Assembly: GCA_040954595.2 (NCBI GenBank)
Contig: CM082576.2
Coordinates: 13,020,001-13,084,000, forward strand
Length of the DNA: 64,000 nt
Direction: 5' to 3'
Origin: Balanoglossus misakiensis
Lineage: Eukaryota; Hemichordata
Position numbers and translations under genes: made by a program. The notes beneath the pieces were generated by a model. The model was not told where the DNA came from. It made no database searches and saw only the letters and a program-made list of their open reading frames with translations. Positions 35,901 to 48,817 of the stretch are shown here, one piece after another. Each line of letters opens with the position of its first letter. Position 1 is the first letter of the stretch.

Positions 35901-38051
35901 AGACAAATCATGAATTGGGATGAGGATCAGTCACAGAATTAGTTGTGAAAAAAGTCTTGATTTTGCCAGGTTTGTAGTCTGACTTCAGAAATTTTGAGCT
36001 AATACTGCAAAATCATATTTTATGGGACAACTGGATCCACACAATCAAGGATTTCCACTTTGACCAACTATGAAAACAAGTTTTGCAAATGCATTGGTAC
36101 AATACTTCCAAATGTAACTGCCTGAACAAATAAAAAAATCCATTCTGAAAAATTAGCTTCTTTTATCACAACAGTACAAATGTAGTTTTATACCAACATC
36201 TACAAACAAAATTTGTATATATTGATTGCACATGCGAGTGGTTTTTGCTGGTGTAAGACTGGCTAGAGTTTTGAATACTGATAATTCTTTACCTGGTTCT
36301 TCTGAAATGTTTCTTCATGATTACAATTTTCAGGACATTTCACAGGAACTTTTGTACAAATTTCAGCTTCGTGATTCTACAACAAAACATTATAGAAAAT
36401 AAACAATTATTATCACAACAATAGCCTGTTATGTAAATACTAATACTTCAATGTAACATATAATCTGATAGTGTTTACACATATGATGCAAGAAACATGA
36501 GACATTTTCGTGAGAAGATGAAAGTGACATGATGTATCACTAGAGACAGTTAAAGGTATAGAGTCACCCATGAAAATGTAGTCACAGTTATCATCAAGTG
36601 GAGATCTAACCAATCACATATTTTCAGTGGATGCACGGCCATGCAAAAAAACACAACTCCAACTTCTTAGACTCAAACACGCCTATTAAATATAAATCAT
36701 TCAGCCTACTCCTTAGAGTGTCACATGACGTCATCAACCATCATGCGGCAAAAATGATCACTAACATATATCTGCTGACATTTGCAGGTGCTTGCTTGGC
36801 GGTCACGCACTCACCTGTAATTCCCGAAACGTGCATTCGTGCTGGCAATGCGCGCAGGTAACAACTCTGGCAGGGCACTCGTCTGCAAGGTGTTCCTTCA
36901 GCTTCCCTCGCTGAAGATTCACGCCGCACCCACCGTTTGTGCATTCTACAGGCACCGACTCACAGGAATCTCCAAGGTGATTTTCATAAGTCTTCAGTGC
37001 ACCTTCCCACTTGCAATGCCCACATATGACGATCAACTCCTGCATCTCCCTGTGTGCTGATTTGTCCTCGCGAAATTTGTCTCTGCACAGCTGATCATTA
37101 CAGTCTGTTGCCGGGCACCTTGCCTCACTGCAAGTGATCAGAAAAGCATATTTACATGTCGCAGCTCGCATACATGTCTTTGTCATTCGAATTCCCCCAG
37201 ATTTTCAATATGACAAAATGGCTCCTTTTGATAGGTTACATGTATGTCTTACTTCTCAGTGAAATATGCACAATTTATATGTGAATAACTACCACAACTA
37301 TTTTTGAGGTAGAACACAAATGTATTTCACAAATGTTCATGTACCTCAGAACGTGGAATGAGGTAATTGTACATGAGCTCTGACAATAGTCATTGAGTTA
37401 CTTTAGCCAGCACAAGCACATAGCCTCAGTTTCAGAAATTAAAATAACCAAACTGATGTCAAAAGTGAGCAACCTAATGTCCTTTTAATACTGCAATGTA
37501 CAGAGGAAAAATGGGAACAGACTAGACTAGCACTTGCTATTTTCTGTTCCCAACTACCCTTTCATTCAAACTGATATTTATTCATGTGCTATATAAATAT
37601 TTTTCACCCAAGGCCTTGAAGGGTAATAAATCGAAACTGAATTTTATTTGTGATGAATTGGTACCAGTTTACAAAGTGAAAATCTCATTACTGGGGATAA
37701 AAAATATGACATTATATAAATAGATGTAGTTAGTAACTCACTGTACATTTTACTGGACCCTCAAAAAATACAATTTTTTATCCCAATACCGGTAGAGTCA
37801 ACAGAGTGAAAATAAAACCACAACACCACTCCAACTTCTGTTTCCCCAAAAGAGTACATTTCACAGCCAGTTTATACAAAAATAACAGACATGTGACAAG
37901 TATATTCTCACCTCACAGCCTCTTCAATACATGACTCACAGAATCTATGTCCACAATTGTTTTGGTACGGTTCCTTCAAGGGATACCTGCACTTGGTACA
38001 GATCAAACAATTTTCCAGCTTTTCCTTGAAGTCAACAAGATAGCCAACCAT
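32983..38051 (-). CDS. TRAF-type RING/zinc-finger/coiled-coil protein with C-terminal CCHC knuckle and no MATH domain, 8 coding exons
   Basis: Exons in transcript order: 38051-37912, 37127-36815, 36376-36293, 35888-35814, 35237-34974, 34657-34354, 33909-33482, 33360-32983. All phases agree; 1986 nt, 661 aa. Residues 15-56 form a RING (C18-x2-C21, C33-G-H35, C38, C41, then C51 and C56), the TRAF ubiquitin-ligase module. TRAF-type zinc fingers run to about residue 204 with the spacing seen in TRAF2/3/5 (ICGHCKWEGALKTYENHL, ECPARVVTCAHCQ). Residues 205-390 are coiled coil. Residues 394-536 are unrecognised, with a helical LSREDLVNNIHDLCG segment. Residues 537-640 are low-complexity S/T/P-rich. 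The end is a zinc knuckle, C644-x2-C647-x4-H652-x4-C657. The MATH domain expected after the coiled coil is absent. A 5' UTR exon likely starts at 38116. It follows the TRAF3-like gene in tandem. Function is not known; signalling or nucleic-acid binding is inference. Confidence 0.85.
34775..34925. repeat. CGCG-rich dispersed repeat, copy in intron of the zinc-knuckle TRAF gene
   Basis: This segment carries the family words TGAGGATTAATTTTTGCATA, CTCGCGTATTTCGTGAAAAT and GCGAAAATAACCTGTTTTAC. The same words recur at 38990, 48724 and 53477. It is non-coding. Confidence 0.65.
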
Positions 38052-38989
38052 GATGACAGACGGTTAAACTGTTCTCTACACTTGTGTGGACCTTTATTCA
38101 GGTTATTACATAGAATCTGGAAAATGATGATAATTAACCCATAAATCAGAAACACTGCTCATTCTATAACACTTAGTCTACACCAATGACCAATCCCTTT
38201 AGTTTATTGAACCAACTTATAAACCCCACGCAGCCCACCAAATTGGTTAAAATCTGACAGACTATACACATGACATGGACAGACATACATGTACATAAAA
38301 TGGTACTTTCTTCATACCAGTGCTCCTGTGTTTGAACATGAATGGAAGTCAAAATATGTTTCCTACTAATATTCATATATAGCTACCGGTATTTTGATTA
38401 GAATGTTACTGCATGCAGTCAGCATCGATCATCTTGTTCCTGCAGGACACATTATTATTTCAAACCTGGGACATTCGCCTTTTTGTCACCTCTGTACGCT
38501 GTGGTGCCAGTATACGCTCACCACCAATTTACATACGCCCATATATGGCTGAAATGTATTTGAGTGTTCTAAAGAACGTATGGTGGCGCTCTTTTTTTCG
38601 CGTGTGCCACCCACTGAAAATCTGAGATTGGCTAGATCTCAATATTTGCCATGGTAACTTTTGCTAAATTTGCCTAGGTGACCGTATAATCGGTGCAGTG
38701 TGTGGATTCGCGTTTGTTAGACCCTCAAATAGGGGACCTGCGTTCTAAAGTGATTCATTTGAAAATACTCAGAGTATTTCCCGCCTCAAAGATCCTGGAG
38801 GCCGAAAGTTCATGTGTTTGACACGGTAAAAATAGTCATGAAAACAGTGCATTACCTGTGAAACTGCCAATGTCAAAACATTTCCATGATATGTACAACT
38901 GCGTCATAAACGAGACGAACACCTCGAAGTACAAGTGCCGGCGCGACGCGAAATTTAAAAATAGACGGGAAAGTCCCGTCAGGTCCAGT

Positions 38990-39196
38990 CACAGTAAAAC
39001 GGGAATATTTTCGCGACATGAAATTTTCGCGATATCAAAAGAGGCAACTGTTACTCGACGATTAAATTTCGCGTTCTCGTATTTCACTGCATCGTTAGAT
39101 CTCCGAAAACATTTTTACGCGAACTTTTTTCGCGTTTTTTGGCTCTCGCGTATTTCGCGAAATTTTATCATTCGCTAAAATTTCCCTTTTACAGTA
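38990..39196. mobile_element. CGCG-rich MITE-like repeat, fullest copy
   Basis: About 200 bp starting CACAGTAAAACGGGAATATT and ending AAAATTTCCCTTTTACAGTA. The ends are imperfect inverted repeats of ACTGTAAAA-CGGGAAA-TTTTCGCG. The interior has several TTTCGCG words in both orientations. Three shorter relatives are in this window. Confidence 0.65.
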
Positions 39197-40273
39197 CATG
39201 TATATTTCAACCGCTGGCTGCGCTGTGCCACAAGAAAAGTGTAATCTTTGGGCTTTTCGGCACTCTCTGAATAGCGCACGTTGTGATAAAATATGAAATA
39301 TGAAGGAAAGTGACTGATTCTCTCTGCTTGTGCCACGAATCACATTCTTCAGTTCAGGATCGATCAATTTTGACATTGCCAGTGAATGCAATGAGGGCGC
39401 TATTCCGACTTCTCAGTGGACTTGCCAGTGCAGAAACTGGTCTTGTGATTTAAATTCTTTAAGCTTGAGTATTAATTCATAGCAATCATGCATATTCCAA
39501 AGATACAAATATTTAAATACTGGATATGTTGGGTTCTTTATTATTGGCAGTGATAAATGCTCAGTGTTACAAGAAATAAAACGTTACAGGATAATTGTTT
39601 TACAGATCAGCGTTCCAATACAAATGTAAATCATTGCAGTAAAATTTAAAAAACACATGATATATTAAAGTGTTTACTATGAAACTTTCATAAATGTTAG
39701 CTAAGGTGTATAGATGAGGCAGACGGCAACAAAAATAGTAACAAGGCCACTGTGCTGCCTTTGGAGCAAAATTTGCACAAGCAAGTGTGATATAAAGGCA
39801 TTACACATGTACATAAATTATGAGATGTGATAAATGAAAAAATCTGATAAAGATTACTGGCAGTGGGACCTGGCAAATTAAACATCAATACAGATAAAAA
39901 GGATAATAATTGGCAATAGAACAATAAATTTATGTGGTCATTATTTTTATAAACTGTAAAGTAATAACACTGAAACTTTATATACCTTATGATAATCAAT
40001 AAAGCACAATCTGGAAATGGTATGTAACTCAAATTACAAAAATATACGAATATAACTTTTTTTTAACAAATATTATTCATTGTGGACGTGTGGCTTGGTC
40101 AGAGGGAAAATGGGTTTGAAAAGTATTTTACAGAAATTAATATTGATTTCATGCTAAATGTATATGTATCGTGATCTGGCTATCCTTGGAAATGAGAATG
40201 TATAGCGCAGTATGTGGCTATTCAACAAAGACTACCAAGGGAAGTTGTGTAGCAAACACAGGAGCAGACATGA

Positions 40274-40329
40274 CATTCTACTTATCTACTTGTCCAAAAA
40301 GCATTCTACTTATCTACTTGTCCAAAAAG
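40274..40329. repeat. Two tandem copies of a 28-bp unit
   Basis: The unit CATTCTACTTATCTACTTGT plus CCAAAAAG is present twice without any difference. It is probably a replication slippage product. Confidence 0.85.
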
Positions 40330-40935
40330 TTTTTTTTTTCTGTGTAATATTATTACATACACAATGTCATGATGTCTACGTGTACAAACTACATATCATG
40401 TCGCCAGAGCGACTGTTGTCAATGGTAATGTCAACAGAATTCACATCTACACAGAAAACACCACGGTTAACTGCCTTTGTATCTACCGTACTCACTATGC
40501 TGAATTGTTTCTATCCCTATAAACAATGTTTTATTCCCAGAAACCTAAACTCTCCTTCCTGGGAATGAACTGCGTACGATGAAAACAAATACAGACTTTG
40601 GTTTGACATGGGCAACTACTTGAACTTGGTAGGGAATCTTCAAGAAGTCATTGTATTCATGACAGGCAAATGTTTGATTGTTCCCCCCATATGCGCTGTT
40701 CCAGCAACTGTCACTCCTCCATGGAATGGGGTAACACACACATCCCCTTGTTTGTATTTAAGTCTGCTTTATGTACTTTGTAGGGTTTACTGCATGGTTA
40801 ACTACTGCACCGTAGTCTTAAAATATCCACTGCCCAGGTAAAGCAGTCACATACACATCGGGTTTAGAGTCTGTTGTGTCATCCATCGATCATGACCATT
40901 CCATTTTTCTGGTTGCGTAAACTTTCCTTGGCCAA

Positions 40936-43900
40936 TTATGGACCGTACAGGTCTGACGTGTCCACGATCATTTTGACGAACAGCGTGTCATTCTTGACGT
41001 AAGCGGGCGTTTCCAGGACTGACTGCGACACAAAGAGCGGGCAGCCGGAGGCAATGTTCATGTCACTGCTTGGACGCTTGAAGCTGCTGCTTGTTGGATC
41101 CGGTTTGAAGGTGTCCGATAAATTGCGACGCCCGGTGTCTTGATCCAAGAGTATCAGGGTCACCTGGGAGAGAGAGCATGATGAGACCATTGTAAGTGCA
41201 TCTTACATTTGATGAAACAAGGCAGGGTATTTGTTGTAATACCAAAATTGGTGGAGAACGGTGGAATAAAAATCAAGGGGGGAATACAGTGTAAGGTTGC
41301 TTTCAGGGATCGTCATTTCAAAGGCATTCAAAAAAGTACATGTAAAGATTTTAAAGAGATGTTACTTTTAATGGTAGAGTTTATATTGCAAAATGTGGTA
41401 AAATGTTGCATGTAACTGGTTGCGATTACCATAATGAACAATCTATGAATGGGTCTCCTGTCATAAAACACTGTACTGTATTAAGTAAGGCTTAATGTTT
41501 GAGCAAAAAGCACAACACCACAACATCTCTATGCAAATTTGGAGGCTCAAATTCTGTCAAAAAATTGGGACATGCAAACCTCTGATACAAACTCTTGCCC
41601 TGCAGTCTTGAATCTTACCTTCTGCCTGAAGGGCCAGTCCAACAAGGCATCGTAATCTCCCCGCATGACCACAAAGAACAGCGACATGTGGGTGTTTTTA
41701 CCCATACCGTCACCGTTCAGGTAGACCCTGGCACACATCTTGTAGCCGTACCGACTGGTGTAGAACGGCTGGCTGTACAGCGACAGAGTCTTGCCCACCA
41801 CCGCTTCGTGTTTGCGCCGGGTGTAGTCTTTGATCTTCCATATCAGAATCCCGTCGTAGCACGCCGTCTCTAAGATTTGAAATTTGATGTCCTGCTCCGC
41901 CAGTCGGATATCGTGCATGCCGAGTTGAGTTCCGATCTGAGATAAGGTCTTCCTTATTTCCTCTGCAAATACAATGAAAGGATTTCCATCTTCCCGTAGC
42001 AAGAAAAGCATATCAGGCAGATTACCTGGTAAAACTATACTTAGGACTGTGAGTAATGTGTAGACACTCGGCACTATAGTACTGACAGTGCAAAATTTGT
42101 AAGTTTGGTTGTTGTTTTCATTGACAGGGGGAGATACATGAGATAGAAAATCCTGTTAACTTTGCAGAAGGCAGGACACAAACTTTGACAATTAAGTTAT
42201 TGTAACAATTTTTGCCCCTAAACAAATATCAATTTCGAATCTATTTTTTTACCTATATCAGCTGCATGGACACCACCAGTTGTTCTCACCCGAAGTCTTT
42301 CAGATTCCATGGTATCAACCCTGCCGTCCAATCTACGACAGGTTTCTTGGACTGCCATGGACAGCCTCTTACACTCTTCAATGTCATCTTTTTTGGCTTT
42401 TTGGGTCAAGTCATGTTCAATCTTCATCATTCTATCGTTCATGGAGGCAACGCTTTTCTGTGAGGAGAAATTTCAAAAGGTGGATAGGTAATGATTTTTG
42501 ACAAAGTCTACGAAGATACATGTATTATATACATGTTCTGAGCACTTTGGCTGATGCTTTCCAAAGTAGAAATAAAAAAACATGCATGCCCCAATGCGAG
42601 TATATAGCCAACAATTCTTTACAAAGTTCTGTTCACCGTTGCATTTGGTTATTACACATACATGTAGAGCTCCGCATTCAATATCACAAATGTCCAAAAA
42701 TTATTTGTGACATTGCCGCCACATTCATTTATTAAACCATTTCTTGTCACAGTCAGCAGACCAGACATGCACTCACATGTGAATCTCGGACTTTATCTTC
42801 CGTTTTGCCACTCTGAATCTCCAATGTTTTCACTTTTTCTTCAAGATGCTCCACTCTCTGTTTGGCTTCGTCCAACTCCTCGGCCTGCTGTCGGTTTTTG
42901 CTTTCCATGACACTCCGCTGGTTTTCCAGTTCAGTGCAACGCCGGTCGACTTGCGACAGCCTCAGTTCAAGTCTGGAGTGGCTCTCCGTGACAAGTACGA
43001 GGTGATCACTTGTTGACTGGGAGACGTGTTTCTGGAGCTCAGTGAAGGAACCCTAGCAGGAAATGAAATGATGTCAGTAATATTACTCTTTGCATGCAGT
43101 GGGAGCAGAACAAGCATCCAAACAAAGGGTCTCCAACAGTGACATAAAACAAAATTTACACACTGTCAATTTGAAACAAGACAACAAAAGTGAACCAAAA
43201 TATGTCAAGTATTAAAATGTGTAGGTTGCCGGATTGTGTGTGTCTGTTGTTGTTGTTTGTAGTCATTTTATACAACTACAAACTTTGTAAATTTGTGTAC
43301 AAAAGCTCTCCCTAATGCCCAGTTACAATACTGGGCACATTGCGTGTTTGACAACTGGGTCTTTCTAATAAATCAGTCATCTGTAGAGTTCCTTTGTGCA
43401 ATGGCGGATTACAAACAACTACGCATTACACTTCTTTTATCCATTCTCTTTGTTGCATGTCCACCATTTTTTAACTTTGGCCAAACAACTTAAAATAGCG
43501 AATTTCGAACTTGAAGTCATGAATCATCACCTGATTTCCTCAAAATAACTTGTGAACCAGGAAAAAATACGCCAACAGTTTCACTTTTGTCCGCCAGTCT
43601 GTTTCGTCATACTTTTAAGCGTCATTCGTTTGTTTGTTTGTTTGTTTACTATTTACATTCAAACCTTTTCGTTCCATTCTAGCATTTTTTTCAGACAGGT
43701 CACACAATTTTTGAACTTGCATAATTTTGGTGACAGGTGGAATTGAAAAGAAAAAAAGTCAACATACAACAATTCATATTGTAATTGCAGCTAAAGTTAT
43801 TGTACTAAATTTGACCTTTCCTCTGTGTGTGAAAGGTCAGCAGTTCCACTGAATGACACAGAAGTTGTACCACAGAGGCTGAAGGAAGAAATGGGGCAAT

Positions 43901-46564
43901 AAATCAATCATCAAGATGACCTTGACCTAGAAAGTTTTTCTATTTTCTTAAAATACTTTGCCTAAATCAAACTAGCTTAAAAGTCTTCACTTGCCACATT
44001 AGTGTTTTGGCAACGGGATCACCACCGTTTTACTGTCTGTCAGTGGTGGGTTAATCCCTGCCAAAGCTTGCATTCTAACTTTCAACAAGAAGTGCTGTTA
44101 CATAGATTTTCACACAAATTCCAACTTCCAACACTTACCCTAAACTCACACCCATATTCATTGAAATGGCAGGTACTTCGCTGCATGGGACATTTTTCAA
44201 GATGCTGATCCAACTGTGTGTGTGTGAGAAAGGACAGTTCAAGTTATTTCTGGTCACATTCATCCATTGCATGTCTACACGCTCAGCCATTATAAGGCTG
44301 TTTTCATTTTGAAAATGTTGGGTAGAAAATTGGTTTCCAATCTAAATTTGGCTTGATGACTCTAAACTTTTCAAAGCCAACCGTACTGCAAAAGCCACTA
44401 TAAATCACACTCTCACTCAATATATATATATATATATTAATACTAAAATGATATTGTCTTCAGAGATGATTTGAAAGAACTAATAATTCATACCCACTCT
44501 TCTAAAATGGATCAAATAAAACATCTTGAAACTTAAGTTGATAGTAGGTGGTTTATATTGGATCAGATAAAATTGATTTGTTCTTCCTTGAGTAAAAAAT
44601 GGCTTGGTCTCAGCTCTGTCTTGGAGAAACTATGTTCAAATGACCGTTGTATCATTGAGCAAGGGCCGGGATATCATTCATGACATTCAATGTGACCACA
44701 GAGGGCGCCATTCATCATGCTGGACCATTAGAAACAAAATCCATGCGGTACCTTACCAGGTTTTTAACAAAATATGTAATAAAAATAAGATATTGTGGAA
44801 GGATGATAGCACAAATCGTATAATGTATCTTATAATCAACCTGCAAGCCTTTAGAAGTAATAAGGCTACTGAAACACGAATAATCTTGAATTTACTTCGC
44901 CATATGAATCTAATGAAAATAAATTTTTGTCTATTCTTCGGCTCAGGGCCACTGTTCATTTCTTATTAGGATTTGTCATCATTTGAACTTACCTCCTGTC
45001 TTGCTAAATCTTTAACTCCACAATCATTCGGACATGCAACTGGGGCTGCGTCGCACTTTTCTATATGGTGCTATGGAAGATAATAAAAATGTCACTTGAA
45101 TACTGATGTTTGAAGTCTGTACCTGTTGTTCATAACTGCTCTACCCAAACAACGACAATCGTCTCCCCTCCGACAGGAATACTTACTTTCAGATCTTCGT
45201 AACTCATCGACTCCTGACAGTATTCACACGTAACTTGTCTGTACTGACATTCCGAGCTCAAATGGTCGGCGAGATGTCGTCTTTCCATCTGGACAGAGCA
45301 TCCTCTGTTTTTATGCATGCAGTCGATGAGAGCGAACTCGCATTCCTGCAAGTGTTTGTCGAGTTGTTTCAATTTCAGAGTCACAGAGCAACCTTTGTCC
45401 CTGTTGTAACAGTACACTGTAGACTTTTCAATGTCTCTGCGTGCAGCATGGTCACGGGAGAATCCCTCGCTTATGGGTTCTTTGCAGTCTTCCACGCAAC
45501 AAACTGGATTTTCAGAGTCACTGAAGAAACCAAGAAAAATAGTCTATGATTAGAATAATACATCAGGTGGACAGTCTCGAGCTGGAATTCTGCATGCAAG
45601 TCACACTCAGTGTTTTGTGCACTCAAAGTCTCTATGTGATTGGCTACTGGAACACTATTTTGTATAATGCGAAGCAAACTGTTCCACCATTCTGCACAGA
45701 CAAATTGTTTATTTCTTGTGTTTGCATATCAATGTCCGGAATAATAAAAATAGTACAACATGATACTTCTGCAGCATCATGATTCAGTTAGGCTGGTGCT
45801 CCCTGACCATAATATTGACTATCTCTCTCACCTTCAGCCTGGTTGTAGCATTATCATGAGTGTGGTCAGAGAGAACAAGCCTTACATTTATCTCAATTGT
45901 ATTTCCCTCACCATCACATAATCCACAGATTTCATAAGATGTGGAAACTGTTGAGGCATAAATGCGGCATATGCTAATTTCTTTATGCTAATTTTGTGAC
46001 AAAATTAGCATATCGCCCCACCATACAGCTGCGTTTCCACAGCTAAGATATCATGTGCCCTGTCATGACTGAACTGATGGCCAATGAACAGATAAGACCG
46101 TTAACTGGGAATGTTACACACCACAAAAAAAAAAAAAAAACTTTTTTATAGTCATCAGTTTATAACTCAAGTTTCCTCAAGGTAGTTTACTGTCCTCATA
46201 GCTGAGCAAGATTTGAGGGTTGAAAGCCATGCTACAAAATCACCACACAGATTAACAACGTGAAAAAATGTTAATGTGTTTCACTTATATTTATTAGGGA
46301 AAACCACAAAGATAATACTCATGTATCATTTTAATGAACACAGGGTACTTTATACCTCACGATTTGTTTGATGCAGAACTGACAATATCGGTGTCCACAT
46401 TCCAGTTGATGGGGTGACCGGACAACCTTCTTACAGTAGCGGCAAATATAATTTCTGGCAGGTTGTTCAACAAATATTTCTAGGGGATATCCGTCATCAC
46501 TGAGAGAATCTACCGATGTGCCTGATAGGAGTAAGCTCGGTGTGCTTTCTGAAAGTGCTGCCAT
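40936..46564 (-). CDS. TRAF3: TRAF3-like adaptor (RING, TRAF zinc fingers, coiled coil, MATH), 8 coding exons
   Basis: TRAFs are adaptors and ubiquitin ligases for TNF-receptor and innate antiviral signalling. Exons in transcript order: 46564-46356, 45520-45187, 45070-44993, 44213-44139, 43052-42777, 42457-42253, 41962-41619, 41163-40936. They total 1749 nt, 582 aa (human TRAF3 568). The RING has C41-x2-C44, C56-G-H58, C61 and C64. TRAF zinc fingers lie at about 71-232 (LDKHLQECEFALIDC, HLADHLSSECQYRQVTCEYC). The coiled coil is at about 233-415. The MATH domain runs from about 427: YDGILIWKIKDYTRRK, LYSQPFYTSRYGYKMCARVY, LNGDGMGKNTHMSLFFVVM, DALLDWPFRQKVTL, FKPDPTSSSFKRP, MNIASGCPLF. The ending VKMIVDTSDLYGP resembles TRAF3 more than TRAF2 or TRAF5. 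A 5' UTR intron acceptor is at 46573. Assignment to TRAF3 rather than a pre-duplication TRAF3/5 ancestor rests on these matches only. Confidence 0.93.
44420..44438. repeat. TA dinucleotide repeat
   Basis: About nine TA units inside an intron of the TRAF3-like gene. Confidence 0.8.
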
Positions 46565-47453
46565 TTAATATCCTGTAACAGGGGAAAAATACAAAATTAG
46601 ACGGCTTATTTTTGTTGTATTTTATTTCTATTTTCTGCATGAGTTAATAAAGATAGATTACTTTTAAAAAGAAGTGAGGATTAACAATTAATCCTTTTTA
46701 ATTCTATGAGAAAAACAATTAAAAGCATCACTTTTCTCTCGGATTTAATTCCACTGTTTTGATGTATCAAAATTAAAAACCAGTGAAAAGTTCAGGCTTT
46801 TACAGTTCAAAAGGTCCTATCCCTCAACCTGGTTCTTGCATTACAATATGCATACCTCTTTACTGCTTATTTTAACTAAAAACTGTCTTTTTAATGTTAC
46901 ATTTCTATTTATGTTAATGGCGGACATCTCACCCATTAGCAGTGCCTTGTAGATATGGCTGTGGTAAAAGTCAAGTGTTGTAACAGGATCGAGGAAACGC
47001 TGCAAGTTCGTGCAAAGTGTGCAGGACACTCGAACACCTGTCTTTACATATCATGTTTGACATGTCCAATAGATATTGAAACTCCCAACTAGACATCATC
47101 AGTGTCACACACGGTACCACACGAGTGAGTCTGACACGACAGTCCGAGCGTAGTTGGAAAACTAACTGCGCACTCAGGGCCAGGGGGATCCCCTACACGT
47201 CACGAAACCTGTCACGACTTCCGGTGCGCGCGCATGAAGGGTCAAAGGTAAAATATAACCGTCGCCAACCCACATGGCTGATGGTTGCTGCAGTTTTGTA
47301 GCCCCTTGACGATTTTTCACCTCCCCGTCCAACACTTTGTCGCAAGCCACAGCATTTGGTTAGAATTCAATGAGTGTCCACCATGCACCAGGAAAGTTTT
47401 AAACGCTTGCAATGGTGTGCTACAAATGTGTAGTGGACTACTGTAGGTAGATA

Positions 47454-47477
47454 CATTCATTCATTCATTCATTCATT
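47454..47477. repeat. ATTC microsatellite
   Basis: About six uninterrupted CATT units. Confidence 0.85.
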
Positions 47478-48723
47478 GTTCCCATCAAACAATGATACGA
47501 GAACCGTACTGCAGCTGTAGTGCTAGTCTTGCTCCAAGACTGTGTGATACTGAAAATGAAATGCGCGTCTGCGTTACGTATAGAACGTCCTGTGGACGCG
47601 TCGTACGAAAGTTCCATTCATTATCGACAGGCACAGCGACTGCCATAGAGTCTACTGTAGTGCTAGTACCACCGTGCACCGCTCTACAATATTGTACAAC
47701 TATGCTTACAACTTCAATACAACTACAGAGAAAATGAAAGGATAGCATGGTGTTATGAAATAATGGCATTGTAACAACTTCCTCTGCTTCTGTCCTCAAG
47801 AAGAACCCCCAGACTGAAAATCTACTTACCCGACACACTTTCCCCACAAATGTTCCTGCAACAATATTATAAAATTCAAATCTCGCGCTTGAGGGAATAC
47901 TTGAGGGCGCTCAATGGAGAGAAGCGCCCTCAAACGACGATTTATATTTAGGGTTACGTTTGTTTTTATATAACAGCCGTTAGGGGACCGGGGACATGGT
48001 TTTTCAGGAATGACTACTTGACAAGTTATTGCGTTTCAAGGCCTAGGACCCATGTACAAGGAGAATATCCAGTTCTCAAATAAAGCAATCCATCGTACAA
48101 ATACAAAAATAGATGATACAGTCATAAAAAATACACATACGTAGTGAAACTGTTCAATCATTCAAAGAGTGGCAAATGGCTGCTGTTCTCATAGCGATGG
48201 CTTTGTAAATATACCCTTACAAATATTTAATAGCAGATGTGCCTTTAAATTTCGTAAGCCTTTTTAGTTATGTCATATTATGGATCAAGAAAAGTCCCCT
48301 TTTGGTCAAAACTTCATTCTAATACTGTCATAAATTGAACAAATTAACAAAAAGTGGTATTTACCCTCAACGTCGCGAGAGTTACAGATATTGCAACCTG
48401 AAACATTACGATTCGGATCAATTCCTTGGTGATGTCCCTCTCATCTATCGCTAGGGGGAGGGACGAGCATCTAAAGCGAGCAGGTGATTGATTAAATTTT
48501 ACATTTGTACAAAAGTTGAAAGTTAAACACGTACTTTTCAGGTTTATAGTAACTAATACATCTCGTAAGGTATATTAAAATATCGGCAAACGTCAACATT
48601 CCCCTATGACTGCTTTATTAGGGAATTATTTATTTGAGAATGCCAGTAGTCGTCTGCACCATTTTCTTTGAATCTTTTCAATACTGTCATAATATTGGAA
48701 TTCCCAGGTTTCAACACCATACA

Positions 48724-48817
48724 ATCATCAAACGCGAAAATTAATCCTCACGCAAGAGTTGCCTCTTTCGATATCGCGAAAATTTCCTGTCGCGAAAATA
48801 ACCCGTTTAACAGTATT
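48724..48817. repeat. CGCG-rich dispersed repeat, partial copy
   Basis: Contains AATTAATCCTCACGC, TCGATATCGCGAAAATTTCC and GCGAAAATAACCCGTTTAAC before CAGTATTTA. The order and words match the right half of the family seen at 38990. Confidence 0.65.

Larger units (their letters stand above)
38117..40935. other. Intergenic region between the two TRAF genes
   Basis: This 2.8-kb spacer must hold the promoter of the zinc-knuckle TRAF gene (right part of that gene's 5' side) and the 3' UTR of the TRAF3-like gene. TTTATT (AATAAA on the minus strand) occurs at about 40528 and 39537. A CGCG-rich repeat lies at 38990-39196. The 106-codon plus-strand frame at 38858-39178 is largely this repeat. No further exon is recognised. 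Confidence 0.5.

Noticed and set aside
40212-40568. 118-codon plus-strand frame
   Set aside because: Contains a 28-bp tandem duplication and no protein features; probably in the 3' UTR antisense of the TRAF3-like gene.
47485-47847. 120-codon minus-strand frame upstream of the TRAF3-like gene
   Set aside because: No domain or conserved motif; may partly overlap a 5' UTR exon but coding is unsupported.
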